DNA of 64,000 bases from Rubrivivax sp. A210 (GCF_904426505.1 NZ_CAJGBN010000045.1:248001-312000), one strand, 5' to 3'; positions 36,085 to 45,321 are shown, numbered from the stretch's first letter. Numbers and translations are program-made. Notes: a model not told the origin generated them from the sequence alone.

Positions 36085-36695
36085 TGATGTTGCGCCTGAC
36101 CCTGATCGCCGCCGCACTGCTGGCCCAATCCGCCCTGGCCCAAGCCCAGGCCGCCAAGGACGGCGTGCCGCTGATGAAGCCGCCGCTGGCCGCACCGGCC
36201 GCGCCAGCTGCGCCCAAGGCCGCCGCGGCCGAGGCCTTCCAGACCATCAAGTGGGAAGCCCTGGTGCCGGCCGACTGGGATCCGTTCAAGGAATTCAAGG
36301 GCCTGGACATGCAGGCCATGCAGGACGGCGACCCGCGCGCCAACGAGATGCTCAAGCGCATGCGCGAGGTCTGGGACAGCGCGCCCGTGAACACCGCGAT
36401 GGTCGGCCAGGCCGTGCGCCTGCCCGGCTTCGTCGTGCCGCTGGAAGAAGGCAAGGACGGCATGAAGGAATTCCTGCTCGTGCCCTACTTCGGCGCCTGC
36501 ATCCACAGCCCGCCGCCGCCGGCCAATCAGATCGTTCATGTGCTGCCTCGATCACCGGCCAAGGGCGTGCGCTCGATGGACCCGGTGTGGATCAGCGGCG
36601 TGCTCAGGAGCGTGAAGACCGACTCCTACATGGGCGCCGCCGGCTACCGCATCGAGGCCGTCAGCGTCGCGCCCTACAGCGAGAAAGCGCGCTGA
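36084..36695 (+). CDS. DUF3299 periplasmic protein, Zrg-type cluster
   Basis: A 203-residue exported protein (signal peptide LTLIAAALLAQSALAQAQA). The mature part contains KWEALVPADWDP, LPGFVVPLE and VPYFGACIHSPPPPANQIVHV, a highly conserved DUF3299 motif in which Cys and His could bind metal. It follows the permease with a 1-bp overlap and precedes the PerM-like gene. The family recurs beside DUF2796 proteins and MacB-like transporters, which supports one metal-handling function, but its activity is not known to me. Confidence 0.85.
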   Translation: MMLRLTLIAAALLAQSALAQAQAAKDGVPLMKPPLAAPAAPAAPKAAAAEAFQTIKWEALVPADWDPFKEFKGLDMQAMQDGDPRANEMLKRMREVWDSAPVNTAMVGQAVRLPGFVVPLEEGKDGMKEFLLVPYFGACIHSPPPPANQIVHVLPRSPAKGVRSMDPVWISGVLRSVKTDSYMGAAGYRIEAVSVAPYSEKAR

Positions 36696-37843
36696 TGGGC
36701 GAGGGCGAGCCGAATGACGGGCAAGGCGGGCAGGGCGCGCAGCGCGCGGGCGACCTCACCCGCACCACCTTTGCCGTGCTCTTCATCGGCGCGCTGCTCG
36801 GCGTTTCGCTGTGGGTGCTCAGGCCCTTCCTGGGCCCCACCATCTGGGCCACGATGATCGTCGTCGCGAGCTGGCCGCTGATGCTGCGCATCGAGGCGCG
36901 GCTGTGGCGGCGACGCGGCCTGGCGGTGGCGGCGATGACCGCCATCCTGCTGCTGCTCTTCATCGTGCCGCTCACGCTGGCCATCGTGACCATCGTCGAC
37001 AACGCCGATCGCCTGGTCGACTGGGCCCAGATCGCGGCCGGCTACCACTTGCCGGCCGCGCCGCCGGCCTGGCTGGTGGACCTGCCCCTGGTGGGCGGCG
37101 TGATCGAGCGTGCCTGGAGCCAGGCCACGGCGCTGGGCCTGCGCGAGCTGCTGCCGCGGCTGTCGCCCTATGCCGGCAACCTGACCCGCTGGTTCGCCGC
37201 CCAGGTGGGCAGCGTGGGCCTGCTGCTGCTGCAGGTGCTGATGACGGTGCTGATCGCCGCCGTGCTCTATGCCACCGGCGAGGGCGCGGCCGACCATGTG
37301 CGGCGCTTTGCGCGCCGGCTGGGTGGCGAGCGCGCGGTGGGCGCTGTGGCGCTGGCTGGCGGCGCCATCCGCGGCGTCGCGCTGGGCGTGGGCATCACCG
37401 CGGCGGTGCAGGCGGTGCTGGGCGGCCTGGGCCTGGCCCTGGCCGGTGTTCCTTTCGCCGGGCTGTTGACGGCGCTCTCCTTCATGCTCTGCATCGCCCA
37501 GATCGGCGTGCTGCCGGTGCTGGTGCCGGCGGCGATCTGGCTGTTCTGGGGTGATCAGACCGGCTGGGGCGTCTTCATGCTGGTCTGGACCGCCATCGTG
37601 GCCACGCTGGACAACGTGCTGCGGCCCTGGCTCATCAAGCTCGGTGCCGACCTGCCGCTGCTGCTGATCTTTGCCGGTGTCATCGGCGGCCTGCTCGCCT
37701 TCGGCCTCGTCGGCATCTTCGTCGGGCCGGTGGTGTTGGCGGTGGCCTACACCCTGCTCGAAACCTGGATGGGCGATCTGGAGCCGCCGCTGACCACGCC
37801 GCCGGTCCCGCCGCCGCCCGAGACGCCCGCCGACCCCACCTGA
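36695..37843 (+). CDS. AI-2E/PerM-family membrane protein
   Basis: A 382-residue polytopic protein. It begins with a cytosolic tail, two helices (VLFIGALLGVSLWVL; TIWATMIVVASWPLML), a periplasmic segment, and then the PF01594 core with LPVLVPAAIWLFWG and DNVLRPWLIKLGADLPLLLIFAGVIGGL. The family includes PerM, TqsA and possible ion/proton antiporters. The C-terminus is proline-rich. It is coupled to the DUF3299 gene by a 1-bp overlap, although the functional link is uncertain. The 3' end overlaps the convergent cyclase-like gene by 97 bp. Confidence 0.88.
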   Translation: MGEGEPNDGQGGQGAQRAGDLTRTTFAVLFIGALLGVSLWVLRPFLGPTIWATMIVVASWPLMLRIEARLWRRRGLAVAAMTAILLLLFIVPLTLAIVTIVDNADRLVDWAQIAAGYHLPAAPPAWLVDLPLVGGVIERAWSQATALGLRELLPRLSPYAGNLTRWFAAQVGSVGLLLLQVLMTVLIAAVLYATGEGAADHVRRFARRLGGERAVGAVALAGGAIRGVALGVGITAAVQAVLGGLGLALAGVPFAGLLTALSFMLCIAQIGVLPVLVPAAIWLFWGDQTGWGVFMLVWTAIVATLDNVLRPWLIKLGADLPLLLIFAGVIGGLLAFGLVGIFVGPVVLAVAYTLLETWMGDLEPPLTTPPVPPPPETPADPT

Positions 37844-39078
37844 ACGCGGCGCGCCGCGAAGCCGCCCAGGTCTTCGTCGCGCAGGCCCAGGTAGACGGGC
37901 GCGCCGGGGCGGCGGTGGATGTTGACCTTGGCGTTGTAGACGCGGTGGCGCAGGTGGTGCTTGTCCTCGATCTCGAATTCGCTGATGCCGAACTCGCTGT
38001 CGCCGCTGCGCGCACCGGTCAGGTAGCACTGGATGCTGTCGACGCGGGCGCCGGCCAGCGTGACACCGTCCAGGCGCTTGAGCGGCTCGCGCGTGCGGGC
38101 CACGAAGTCCAGGCTGTCGACGACGGTGCGCTTCCCACCGTCGCTGCCGCCTTCGCCGGCGTCCAGCATGGGCGTGCTGAAGCGGCCGACCAGGATCTGC
38201 CCCGGCAGCGCGCGTTCGATCATGCGCGCCAGCTCGATGGTGACCTGGCCCACCAGGTAGCTGAAGGCGGTGGGGTTGAGCCCCTCGGACTGGTAGAACT
38301 CATAGTGCGAGCCGACGTGGAAGCAGGTGCGCAGGCGCGGCACCGAGTGTGGCGAACGGGCCTGCTCGTGGGCCATGGCGTTGTCGGCCAGGATGAACTG
38401 CATCAGCTGGTAGAGCTCGACATTGGCGTTGACGCCGCGTGCGCGGTTCCAGATGTAGAAGCCGTCGCCGGTGGTGGTGCGCGCGAAATTGATGTTGATT
38501 TCGCGCCCCAGCAGCGTGGCATAGGCCGAGTTGACCGAGCACGACAGGCTGCCCAACTGCACCACCTGCTGAAGCGGCGTTAGCAGCGAGAAGCCCACGG
38601 CGTCGAGCAGCACGACGGCGCGGTCCTCGACCAGGCGGATGCCGTAGCGCGCGACGATGGCCGCCATCGCCTCCAGGCCGATGCCGCGTTCGGGCTCGAA
38701 GGGCAGGGGCAGCAGCAGGGGGTCGAGTTGCAGATCGGTGGCGGCGCGGTCAAAGGCCGCCGGCGTCATGGGGCCGTCGGTGGCCAGCAGGCTTTCCAGC
38801 GTGGCGGCGCGGCGGGCCGCCTCGGCGCCGTTGGATGCGGCCTGGACGTACTCGATCACCAGCGCGTGGCGGGCCACCAGCAGCAGCAGGCCGCGCGGCT
38901 GCAGCATCCAGCCGAAGACGAGGTTCTCGCCCAGTTTCCACAGCGCATAGAGGGCCTGGTCGAGGGCGACGATGTTCGCCCGCGTGTCGGCTTCGCTCTG
39001 TCCGGCCGGCAGCGGATAGGCCATGAAGCCGTCAAGCCAGGACTTGCGCCTGAGGGTGTCGTCGCTCAAAGGGGTCAC
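37747..39078 (-). CDS. Class III nucleotidyl-cyclase-like protein
   Basis: A 443-residue soluble protein. Residues 155-164 (VVLLDAVGFS) resemble the metal-binding D-x-x-G-F-S of class III cyclases, and 203-208 (TGDGFY) the second metal Asp, 46 residues on as in true cyclases. SYLVGQVTIELARMIERALPGQILVG matches the later N-x-A-x-R/GQILVS region only in part. The purine-specifying Lys and transition-state Arg/Asn are not clear, so activity is uncertain. The first 150 residues match no domain I recognise. Start is a GTG; a 22-bp palindrome lies 22 bp upstream. Its last 97 bp lie antisense to the PerM-like gene. Confidence 0.55.
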   Translation of the reverse strand: MTPLSDDTLRRKSWLDGFMAYPLPAGQSEADTRANIVALDQALYALWKLGENLVFGWMLQPRGLLLLVARHALVIEYVQAASNGAEAARRAATLESLLATDGPMTPAAFDRAATDLQLDPLLLPLPFEPERGIGLEAMAAIVARYGIRLVEDRAVVLLDAVGFSLLTPLQQVVQLGSLSCSVNSAYATLLGREININFARTTTGDGFYIWNRARGVNANVELYQLMQFILADNAMAHEQARSPHSVPRLRTCFHVGSHYEFYQSEGLNPTAFSYLVGQVTIELARMIERALPGQILVGRFSTPMLDAGEGGSDGGKRTVVDSLDFVARTREPLKRLDGVTLAGARVDSIQCYLTGARSGDSEFGISEFEIEDKHHLRHRVYNAKVNIHRRPGAPVYLGLRDEDLGGFAARRVQVGSAGVSGGGGTGGVVSGGSRSPIQVSSRV

Positions 39079-39099
39079 GCCGGTGGTGGGCCTGACCCA

Positions 39100-39121
39100 T
39101 TCTCGGCATTTGTGCCGAGAA
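39100..39121 (-). promoter_or_regulatory. Perfect 9-bp inverted repeat before the cyclase-like gene
   Basis: Arms TTCTCGGCA (39100-39108) and TGCCGAGAA (39113-39121) flank TTTG. It lies 22 bp upstream of the cyclase-like GTG and 60 bp after the stop of the next upstream gene, so it could be an operator, a leader hairpin or a terminator stem without T-run. Confidence 0.5.
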
Positions 39122-39180
39122 CTTAACGTTCGGTTACAGCGAGACTTGCGCCAGATCAGGTGCGGGGATCAAGCGCGGGG

Positions 39181-39933
39181 TCAGCGCGCCAGGCGCAGCC
39201 AATTGCGCAGGCGCTCGCCCCGCGTGGTTTCGTCGCGCGCCGCGTGGTGGGCGCGCAGCACCATCAGCCCGCCCTGCAGGTAGATGCTGTTGAGCAGCCG
39301 GGTGGCACGCTCGCGGTCCATGCCGGGCCAGCTCGCGATTTCGGCCAGCGAGGCGATCTCCTTGCGCAACCGGCGCAGTGCCGGCCCCAGCGCGCCGGCC
39401 GATTCGCCGCTGTCCGGCGCAAAGCCGGCCGCCAGGCGGTAGGCGGCGCGCCCGCCGATTTCCTCGAGCAACTGCGCGCGGGGCACGAATTGCGCCAGCG
39501 CTGCCAGCAGCGGCGCCAGCGGGTGGTAGAGATCCTTGTCGCCGATGCGCTCCGACATGACGTGGCCGGGCGGGCGCAGGCCGGGCGCCTCGACGCCCAC
39601 GACCTGGAGATCGAGATTGCCTTGCTGCAGCGAGGCGATGATGGGCCGCGGCAGGTGGTAAAGGCCCTGCTCGGGAAAGACGGTCAGCGGCCAGACCAAG
39701 CCGCGGTGGCGCAGCAGCACGAGGGCGCTTTCGCGCTGGCGCACGCACAGGCCCACGACCTCGAGCACGTCGGCCGAGCGCTGCGCCCGCCGCAGGTGCG
39801 TGAGTTCGGCCTGCATCGTGCTGGGCAGCTGAGTGCGTGCCCCCAGGCGGGCGAATCCGCTGCTGCCGGTCTCGGCCTGCATGCGCTCGAAGGCGCTGAT
39901 GCGCCAGAGCGTCGTGTCATCGAAATCCCGCAT
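39181..39933 (-). CDS. Hypothetical protein, 250 residues
   Basis: A soluble protein with no recognised family. It starts MRDFDDTTLWRISAFERMQAETG; the middle VLEVVGLCVRQRESALVLLRHRGLVWPLTVFPEQGLYHLPRP looks like a compact beta-rich domain, and the C-terminal 80 residues are helical with a basic end. Codon use and GC match the genome. It lies upstream of the cyclase-like gene in the same direction, 102 bp apart with a palindrome between, so a shared signalling role is possible but unproven. Confidence 0.6.
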   Translation of the reverse strand: MRDFDDTTLWRISAFERMQAETGSSGFARLGARTQLPSTMQAELTHLRRAQRSADVLEVVGLCVRQRESALVLLRHRGLVWPLTVFPEQGLYHLPRPIIASLQQGNLDLQVVGVEAPGLRPPGHVMSERIGDKDLYHPLAPLLAALAQFVPRAQLLEEIGGRAAYRLAAGFAPDSGESAGALGPALRRLRKEIASLAEIASWPGMDRERATRLLNSIYLQGGLMVLRAHHAARDETTRGERLRNWLRLAR

Positions 39934-40046
39934 GCCGACCTCCCTGATGAGGATGCGCCGGTGCCCCGAAAGCCGGGTTGGCGAAGCGAACGATTCTCAG
40001 TGCGCCTCGTCTTCCCCGGGATTGCAGGGATATTTCGTGTGTAACT

Positions 40047-40676
40047 TCACGCTTCGTCGCGTCGAAGCAGGCCGCGTCGGCTCAGTTCAGTTGCAACTGC
40101 GGCCGCGTTGGTGTATTGGATGGCGCCCCAGCCGCAGGCGGTGGCGGCCTGCACATTGGGCAGGTGGTCGTCGATGAAGAGCAGGTCGGCCGGCGCGGCG
40201 CCGAAGCGACGCGCTGCCAGCTCGAAGATCGCGGCCTCGGGCTTGACCAGGCCCACGCGGGCCGAGAACACGCCGTCGCCGAACCAGCCGACGAGGTCGT
40301 GTTCGCGCTCCAGGTGGGCCGCAAAGGGCTCGGGCATGTTGGACAGGAAGAAAAGTTCGCGCCCCTGGTCGCGCAGCCGGCGCAGCAGTGTCACGGTGTC
40401 GGCCAGCGGCTGCAGCTCATGCGGCACGCCGTCGACGACGCGCTGCACCTCATGCAGGCCGAGGCCGGTGCGCGCCGCGATGCGCGGCACCAGCTCGTCA
40501 ATGGACAGGCGGCCGCGGTCGAACTCGCCCCAGTCGCCCTCGTAGCCCTGGAAGAAGCGCTCCACCCAGAGCGCGGCGCTGGCCTCGTCGTGCGCCACCT
40601 CGGGTATCTCGCGCCGCAACAGGCGCGAGGGCTGCCAGTTGAAGAGCACGCCGCCGAAATCGAAGACGATCTTCAT
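40047..40676 (-). CDS. HAD-IA superfamily hydrolase
   Basis: A 209-residue phosphatase-like protein: motif I DFGGVLFNW (nucleophile Asp near residue 6), motif II FFLSNMPE, motif III lysine in RVGLVKPEAAIFE and motif IV FIDDHLPNVQAA. DFGGV with the C1 cap is typical of YihX-type sugar-phosphate phosphatases. The ATG overlaps the transaldolase stop (ATGA), which points to a pentose- or hexose-phosphate substrate. Confidence 0.9.
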   Translation of the reverse strand: MKIVFDFGGVLFNWQPSRLLRREIPEVAHDEASAALWVERFFQGYEGDWGEFDRGRLSIDELVPRIAARTGLGLHEVQRVVDGVPHELQPLADTVTLLRRLRDQGRELFFLSNMPEPFAAHLEREHDLVGWFGDGVFSARVGLVKPEAAIFELAARRFGAAPADLLFIDDHLPNVQAATACGWGAIQYTNAAAVATELSRRGLLRRDEA

Positions 40677-41626
40677 GCGCGCAGGTCCAGGATCAGGCGG
40701 TCGAGCCGGGCCGCATCGGCGGCGAAGGCGCGAATGCCCTCGGCCAACTTCTCGGTGGCCATCGCGTCTTCGTTCAGCGCCCAGCGAAAGTCGCGCTCGT
40801 CGTGGTGTACCGCCGGCAGTGTGAGCTTGCGTGCGGCCTCGGCGTCCAGCGCGCGTGCCAAAGGTGCCGCGCTGGTCTGCAACGCGGCCAGCAGTTCGGG
40901 GCTGATGGTCAGCAGGTCGCAGCCGGCCAGGGCCAGGATCTGGCCGGTGTTGCGAAAGCTCGCGCCCATCACCTCGGTGGCGATGCCGTGGCACTTGAAG
41001 TGCTCGTAGATGGCGCGCACCGACCGCACGCCGGGGTCGGCGGCGCCGGCGCTGGCGGCCTCGTTCCAGGCGGCGCCGGCGGCCTTCTTGTGCCAGTCGT
41101 AGATGCGGCCCACGAAGGGCGAGATCAGCGTCACGCCGGCGTCGCCACAGGCCACGGCCTGGCAGAAGGCGAACAGCAGGGTCAGGTTGCAGTGAATGCC
41201 CTCGCGCTCCAGCACGGTGGCGGCTGCGATGCCCTCCCAGGTGGCGGCAATCTTGATCAGCACGCGCTCGCGGCCTATGCCGGCGGCGGCATAGAGATCG
41301 ATGAGGCGCCGTGCGCGCGCCAGCGTGGCCGCGGTGTCGAAGGACAGGCGGGCATCGACCTCGGTGCTGACGCGGCCCGGTATGGCCTGCAGGATCTCGA
41401 GGCCGAAGCGCACCAGCACCGCGTCGACGATTTCCGGCAGCGCTGCATCCGGTTGTGCGGCCACGCATTCGCGCAGCAGCGGCGCGTACTCGGGCTGCTG
41501 CACCGCCTTGAGGATCAGCGAGGGATTGGTGGTGGCGTCGCGCGGAGCGAATTGCGCCAACTGGTGGAAGTTGCCGGTGTCGGCCACCACCACGGTGTGC
41601 TGGCGCAATTGATCGAGCTGGTTCAT
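40673..41626 (-). CDS. tal: Transaldolase
   Basis: A 317-residue class I transaldolase of the TalB type (usual 317). The Schiff-base lysine is K125 in RVLIKIAATWEGI; DATTNPSLILKA is the N-terminal hallmark and FVGRIYDWHKK the phosphate/substrate segment. It transfers dihydroxyacetone units between sedoheptulose-7-P and glyceraldehyde-3-P in the non-oxidative pentose phosphate pathway. It heads a two-gene operon with a HAD phosphatase. Confidence 0.97.
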   Translation of the reverse strand: MNQLDQLRQHTVVVADTGNFHQLAQFAPRDATTNPSLILKAVQQPEYAPLLRECVAAQPDAALPEIVDAVLVRFGLEILQAIPGRVSTEVDARLSFDTAATLARARRLIDLYAAAGIGRERVLIKIAATWEGIAAATVLEREGIHCNLTLLFAFCQAVACGDAGVTLISPFVGRIYDWHKKAAGAAWNEAASAGAADPGVRSVRAIYEHFKCHGIATEVMGASFRNTGQILALAGCDLLTISPELLAALQTSAAPLARALDAEAARKLTLPAVHHDERDFRWALNEDAMATEKLAEGIRAFAADAARLDRLILDLRA

Positions 41627-41770
41627 GGTGTCGCTGCCAAGGAAAAGCCGGCATTAGAACCGAGCACCGGATGCGCGGCAGGGCAAGGCGCCCGGGCGAC
41701 GTTGCAGCGGCGCGCCGCCCGCAGGGCCAGCGTTGACAGCGCCCGGACCGCCTGCCATGGTGCGGGCCGC

Positions 41771-42994
41771 GTGAACACCTCGTCCTCTCTGCCGCTGCGC
41801 TCGCTTTTCGCGCCGGGTGTGCTGCCCTCCCCGCGCCGCCTGACCCCCATCGAGCACTGCCTGCTGCTGGCCGTGCTGCTGCACCTGTGGCTGGTGCTGG
41901 CCCTGGGCAGCGCCCCGGCCGGCACGGCGCGGCCGGGGCAGGGCATGTGGGGGGCCATCAACGTCACGCTCAGCGGCACGGCCCGTGGCCGCGTGGCCGA
42001 TGGCGAACCCCCGCTGCCGCCCCCGCCCAGCGGCCCGCCGGGCGCTGCGCCGCAGCCGCGCTGGGGCGGTGCAGTGCGCGATCCCGCCCGGCCCCAGGCC
42101 GAGGAATTGCCGGGAGCGGCCCGCCTTGGCGACTGGTCGGCGCGGCCGGTGCCGGCGCTGGACGCGGCGCCGGCCCTGCAACGCCTGCCTGATCTGCCCG
42201 ACCTGCCTCCAGCGCCTTTGCCCCGCCCGCTTCCACTCCCTGGGCGCGTGCAGCAGGAGCGTGCTGCACAGCCTGTGCCGGTGACCGAGGTCGCTCCGAT
42301 GCCGGTGACGCAGCCCCCACCATCCCCAGCACCGGCACCATCCCCAGCACCGGCACCGGCACCGGCACCGGCACAAGAGCCGCCGGCCGAGCGCCGCCTC
42401 GAGTTGCCGGCCCAGCGCCCGCAGCCGGCGGCCATCGCGCCGCTGCAGCCGCTCGCGCCTGCCGTCACCAGCGCGCCGCCGCCGATGCCCTTGCCGGTGC
42501 TGGCCCCGGCGTTGCCAGAGCCCCAGGCGCCCGCCACCGCGCCCTTGCCCGCAGTGCGCCAGCTGTCTGGTGCCCTACATGCCACGGAAGCGGGAAGGGC
42601 GCCATCCCTGGTACGCGATGAGCGCGCTGCGCCCGCGGCCACGCCGGCGGGTCTGCCCGAGTTGCCGCGCGCCAGCGCGCTGCCGGCAGCCCCGGCCATG
42701 CCCGATGCCGGGGCGCGGCTCGGGCACGACGTCGCTACCGCGCCATCGGCGCCGGCCAGTGCGCCTCGCCTCAACCTCGATCTGCCACGGCGGCGCGGCG
42801 GCGAGACCTCGCGCCACAGCAGCAGCGGCGTGCTGCCGCTGTTGCCCCGCCCGCCCGAACTGCCCGACAAGCTGGCCAAGGACATCGAGAAGGCCGGCAA
42901 GGCCGATTGCCGCAAGGCCTACGAAGGCATGGGCGTGCTGGCCGTGCTGCCGCTGGCGGCGGATGCGCTGCGCAAGGACGGCTGCAGATGGTAA
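41771..42994 (+). CDS. Proline/alanine-rich membrane-anchored protein, unknown function
   Basis: A 407-residue protein with a short cytosolic start, one membrane helix (IEHCLLLAVLLHLWLVLALG) and a long Pro/Ala-rich stretch, partly made of PSPAPA repeats, then a C-terminal region KDIEKAGKADCRKAYEGMGVLAVLPLAADALRKDGC with two cysteines. The layout, N-terminal anchor plus extended proline rod, recalls TonB-like or periplasm-spanning proteins, but the C-terminus does not look like TonB. Start is a GTG. It is divergent from tal and stands before the 3HB-oligomer hydrolase. Confidence 0.65.
   Translation: MNTSSSLPLRSLFAPGVLPSPRRLTPIEHCLLLAVLLHLWLVLALGSAPAGTARPGQGMWGAINVTLSGTARGRVADGEPPLPPPPSGPPGAAPQPRWGGAVRDPARPQAEELPGAARLGDWSARPVPALDAAPALQRLPDLPDLPPAPLPRPLPLPGRVQQERAAQPVPVTEVAPMPVTQPPPSPAPAPSPAPAPAPAPAQEPPAERRLELPAQRPQPAAIAPLQPLAPAVTSAPPPMPLPVLAPALPEPQAPATAPLPAVRQLSGALHATEAGRAPSLVRDERAAPAATPAGLPELPRASALPAAPAMPDAGARLGHDVATAPSAPASAPRLNLDLPRRRGGETSRHSSSGVLPLLPRPPELPDKLAKDIEKAGKADCRKAYEGMGVLAVLPLAADALRKDGCRW
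42320..42373 (+). repeat. In-frame tandem repeat in the proline-rich gene
   Basis: Two exact 18-bp units CCATCCCCAGCACCGGCA (42320-42355) followed by three CCGGCA units (42356-42373), coding for PSPAPA, PSPAPA and PAPAPA. The array is in frame, and its copy number could vary by slippage and alter the length of the proline rod. Confidence 0.85.
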
Positions 42995-43095
42995 TTCCCG
43001 TTGGGGACAAGACGCTGTAAACCCGCATGACGATCATTCATGGTGGACATGCACAATGGTCTGTTCCGAACCGTGACACCCGAGGAGAACCGAAA

Positions 43096-45321
43096 GTGAC
43101 ATTGCTATCCAAGGCACCCTGGATCCTGGCCTTGCCCCTGCTCGGCGTCGGTTGCGGTGGTGGCGGCAGCGACCCAGTGGGCAACAACACCGTTCCTGCC
43201 GGCTTTACCACCCACAGCGTCACCAGCTACACGGCCGCCGCGGTCGGCAGGGGTGACACGGCGGCGACGCAGGATCTGCTCACCGGCGGCTTGGGCAAGA
43301 CCGGTCTCGGTGCTGCTGCGCCGGCCTATGTCGACCCGCTCAAGCCCACCGCGCTCGAACTGCGCCGCAATGCGCTTTACTCCAACTACCGAGGCCTCGT
43401 CGACCCCACCAATGGTGGTGGCTACAGTCGCATCTACGGCCCCAATATCGACGACAGCGGCAACGACACCCTGGGCGAAGGCCTGATTCCCGGCAAGGAA
43501 TACCTGGCCTCGCTGGATGACGGCACCGGCCGCAAGCGCGTCGTCGTCGCGGTGCAGATCCCGACCAGCTTCGACACCGCCAACCCCTGCATCGTGGCCG
43601 GGCCTTCCTCGGGCTCGCGCGGCGTCTACGGCGCCATCGCCACCGCCGGCGAATGGGGCCTCAAGCACAAGTGCGCCGTCGTGCTCACCGACGCCGGCAA
43701 GGGCGTCGGTATCTACGACCCCACCGACGACAGCGTCAACAAGGTGGACGGCACGCGCACCACGCGCACGCTCGCCGGTGCGCTGAGCTTCTTTGCCGCT
43801 GCCATCTCCGACCTCGTATCCTTCAATCGAGATTTCCCCAACCGCTTGGCGATCAAGCACGCGCATTCGCAGCAGAACCCCGAGAAGGACTGGGGCCTGG
43901 ACACCCTGGCCAGCATCCGCTACGCCCTGTATGCGCTGAACGAGGAATACGGCACGCCCGTCGTCGGCGGCACGGGCAAGGATGCGCGCTTCACCGCGGC
44001 CAACACGACCATCATCGCCGCCTCGGTGTCCAACGGCGGTGCCGCGGTGCTGCGCGCGGCCGAGCAGGATGCCGACGGCCTGATCGACGCCGTCGTCGCC
44101 GGCGAGCCCAGTGCCCAGCCCCGTGTCCCGGGTGGTGCCACGGCGGGCTACGGCATCAAGGTTGGCGGTGTCGCGGTGCCGGTCTACGGCCTGCCGCTGA
44201 TCGACTACTTCACCTTCGCCAATCTGTACCAGCCCTGCGCCGCCATCGCGCCGGCGGTGTCGATGACCGAGATCAGCTTCTACAACCGTCTGGCCCTGCC
44301 CGCAGACAATATGTTGGCGCGCGCCGGCTTCCGCTGCGACTCGCTGGCCGCTCAGGGTTTGCTGCCCGGGCGCACCCTTGGCAATGCCCGCGATCTGCTG
44401 TCGGCCGATTCGCTGCAAATGCTGCGCGATTACGGTTTCTCGCCCGAGAACGACACCATGCACAACGCCCATTACGGGCTTGGCAATGCCCCCATCATCT
44501 CGACGATGTACACCAATGCGCTAGGTCGCTTCGGTGTCGAGGACAACCTCTGCAACATGAGCATGGCGCAGACTGATCCCGTCACCGGCGCCGTGGTCCC
44601 GGTGTCGGCGACGACCCTTGCGCAGAGCTTTGCCGTTGCCAATGGCACTTCCAATGGCACACCCGCGACGCCGGTCGTCAATGACGCCCTGGGTGGGGCG
44701 CCGCGCGCCTGGCAATTCGCGACCTCGGCCCTCAATGGTGTGCGGGATCTCGGCATCGATGGCGCACAGTGCCAGCGCGCGCTCGTTACCGGCATCCACA
44801 CGGTCACCGGACTTCCTCTGACTGCCGATACGACGCCCACCAAGGTCCAGAGCGACCGCGTGCGCGCCGGCATGGCCGAGGTGCTGCTGAATGGCAATCT
44901 GCGCGGCAAGCCGACCCTCATCGTGGCTGGCCGCAGCGACGCACTGCTGCCGCTCAACCACTCGGAGCGCGCCTATGTCGCCTTCAATCGCATGGTCGAA
45001 GGCGAGGCGACCAGCCAGCTGCGCTATGTCGAGGTCGAGAATGCCCAGCACTTCGACTCCTTCCTCCCGTTCAGCGGCTTTGGCATGCGTTTCGTGCCGC
45101 TGCACCCCTATTTCATCCGCGCCATGGATGCGATGTGGGCCAAGCTCAAGACCGGCGCGGCGCTGCCGCCCAACCAGGTGGTGCGCACCACCGTGCGCGG
45201 CGGCACGCCCGATGTGGTGCCGGCCTTGTCGGTCAATCAAATCCGCAATTTCGTCGCCACGCCGGCCCCCGGCGACGTGATCGGCTTCGCCGCCGGCAAC
45301 GTGATCGACATTCCCAACTGA
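43096..45321 (+). CDS. D-(-)-3-hydroxybutyrate oligomer hydrolase, lipoprotein
   Basis: A 741-residue protein matching the 3HB-oligomer hydrolase (PHB oligomer hydrolase) family in size and sequence pattern. The N-terminal signal ends in a lipobox (LLGVGC), so it is probably a lipoprotein. The catalytic serine is expected in IIAASVSNGGAAVLRA, an S-x-S-N-G-G lipase-like box. The family degrades oligomers released from polyhydroxybutyrate to the monomer. The GTG at 43096 is chosen because GAGGAGA lies seven to thirteen bases upstream and it places the signal peptide at the N-terminus. A Liv-type transporter operon follows. Confidence 0.9.
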   Translation: MTLLSKAPWILALPLLGVGCGGGGSDPVGNNTVPAGFTTHSVTSYTAAAVGRGDTAATQDLLTGGLGKTGLGAAAPAYVDPLKPTALELRRNALYSNYRGLVDPTNGGGYSRIYGPNIDDSGNDTLGEGLIPGKEYLASLDDGTGRKRVVVAVQIPTSFDTANPCIVAGPSSGSRGVYGAIATAGEWGLKHKCAVVLTDAGKGVGIYDPTDDSVNKVDGTRTTRTLAGALSFFAAAISDLVSFNRDFPNRLAIKHAHSQQNPEKDWGLDTLASIRYALYALNEEYGTPVVGGTGKDARFTAANTTIIAASVSNGGAAVLRAAEQDADGLIDAVVAGEPSAQPRVPGGATAGYGIKVGGVAVPVYGLPLIDYFTFANLYQPCAAIAPAVSMTEISFYNRLALPADNMLARAGFRCDSLAAQGLLPGRTLGNARDLLSADSLQMLRDYGFSPENDTMHNAHYGLGNAPIISTMYTNALGRFGVEDNLCNMSMAQTDPVTGAVVPVSATTLAQSFAVANGTSNGTPATPVVNDALGGAPRAWQFATSALNGVRDLGIDGAQCQRALVTGIHTVTGLPLTADTTPTKVQSDRVRAGMAEVLLNGNLRGKPTLIVAGRSDALLPLNHSERAYVAFNRMVEGEATSQLRYVEVENAQHFDSFLPFSGFGMRFVPLHPYFIRAMDAMWAKLKTGAALPPNQVVRTTVRGGTPDVVPALSVNQIRNFVATPAPGDVIGFAAGNVIDIPN

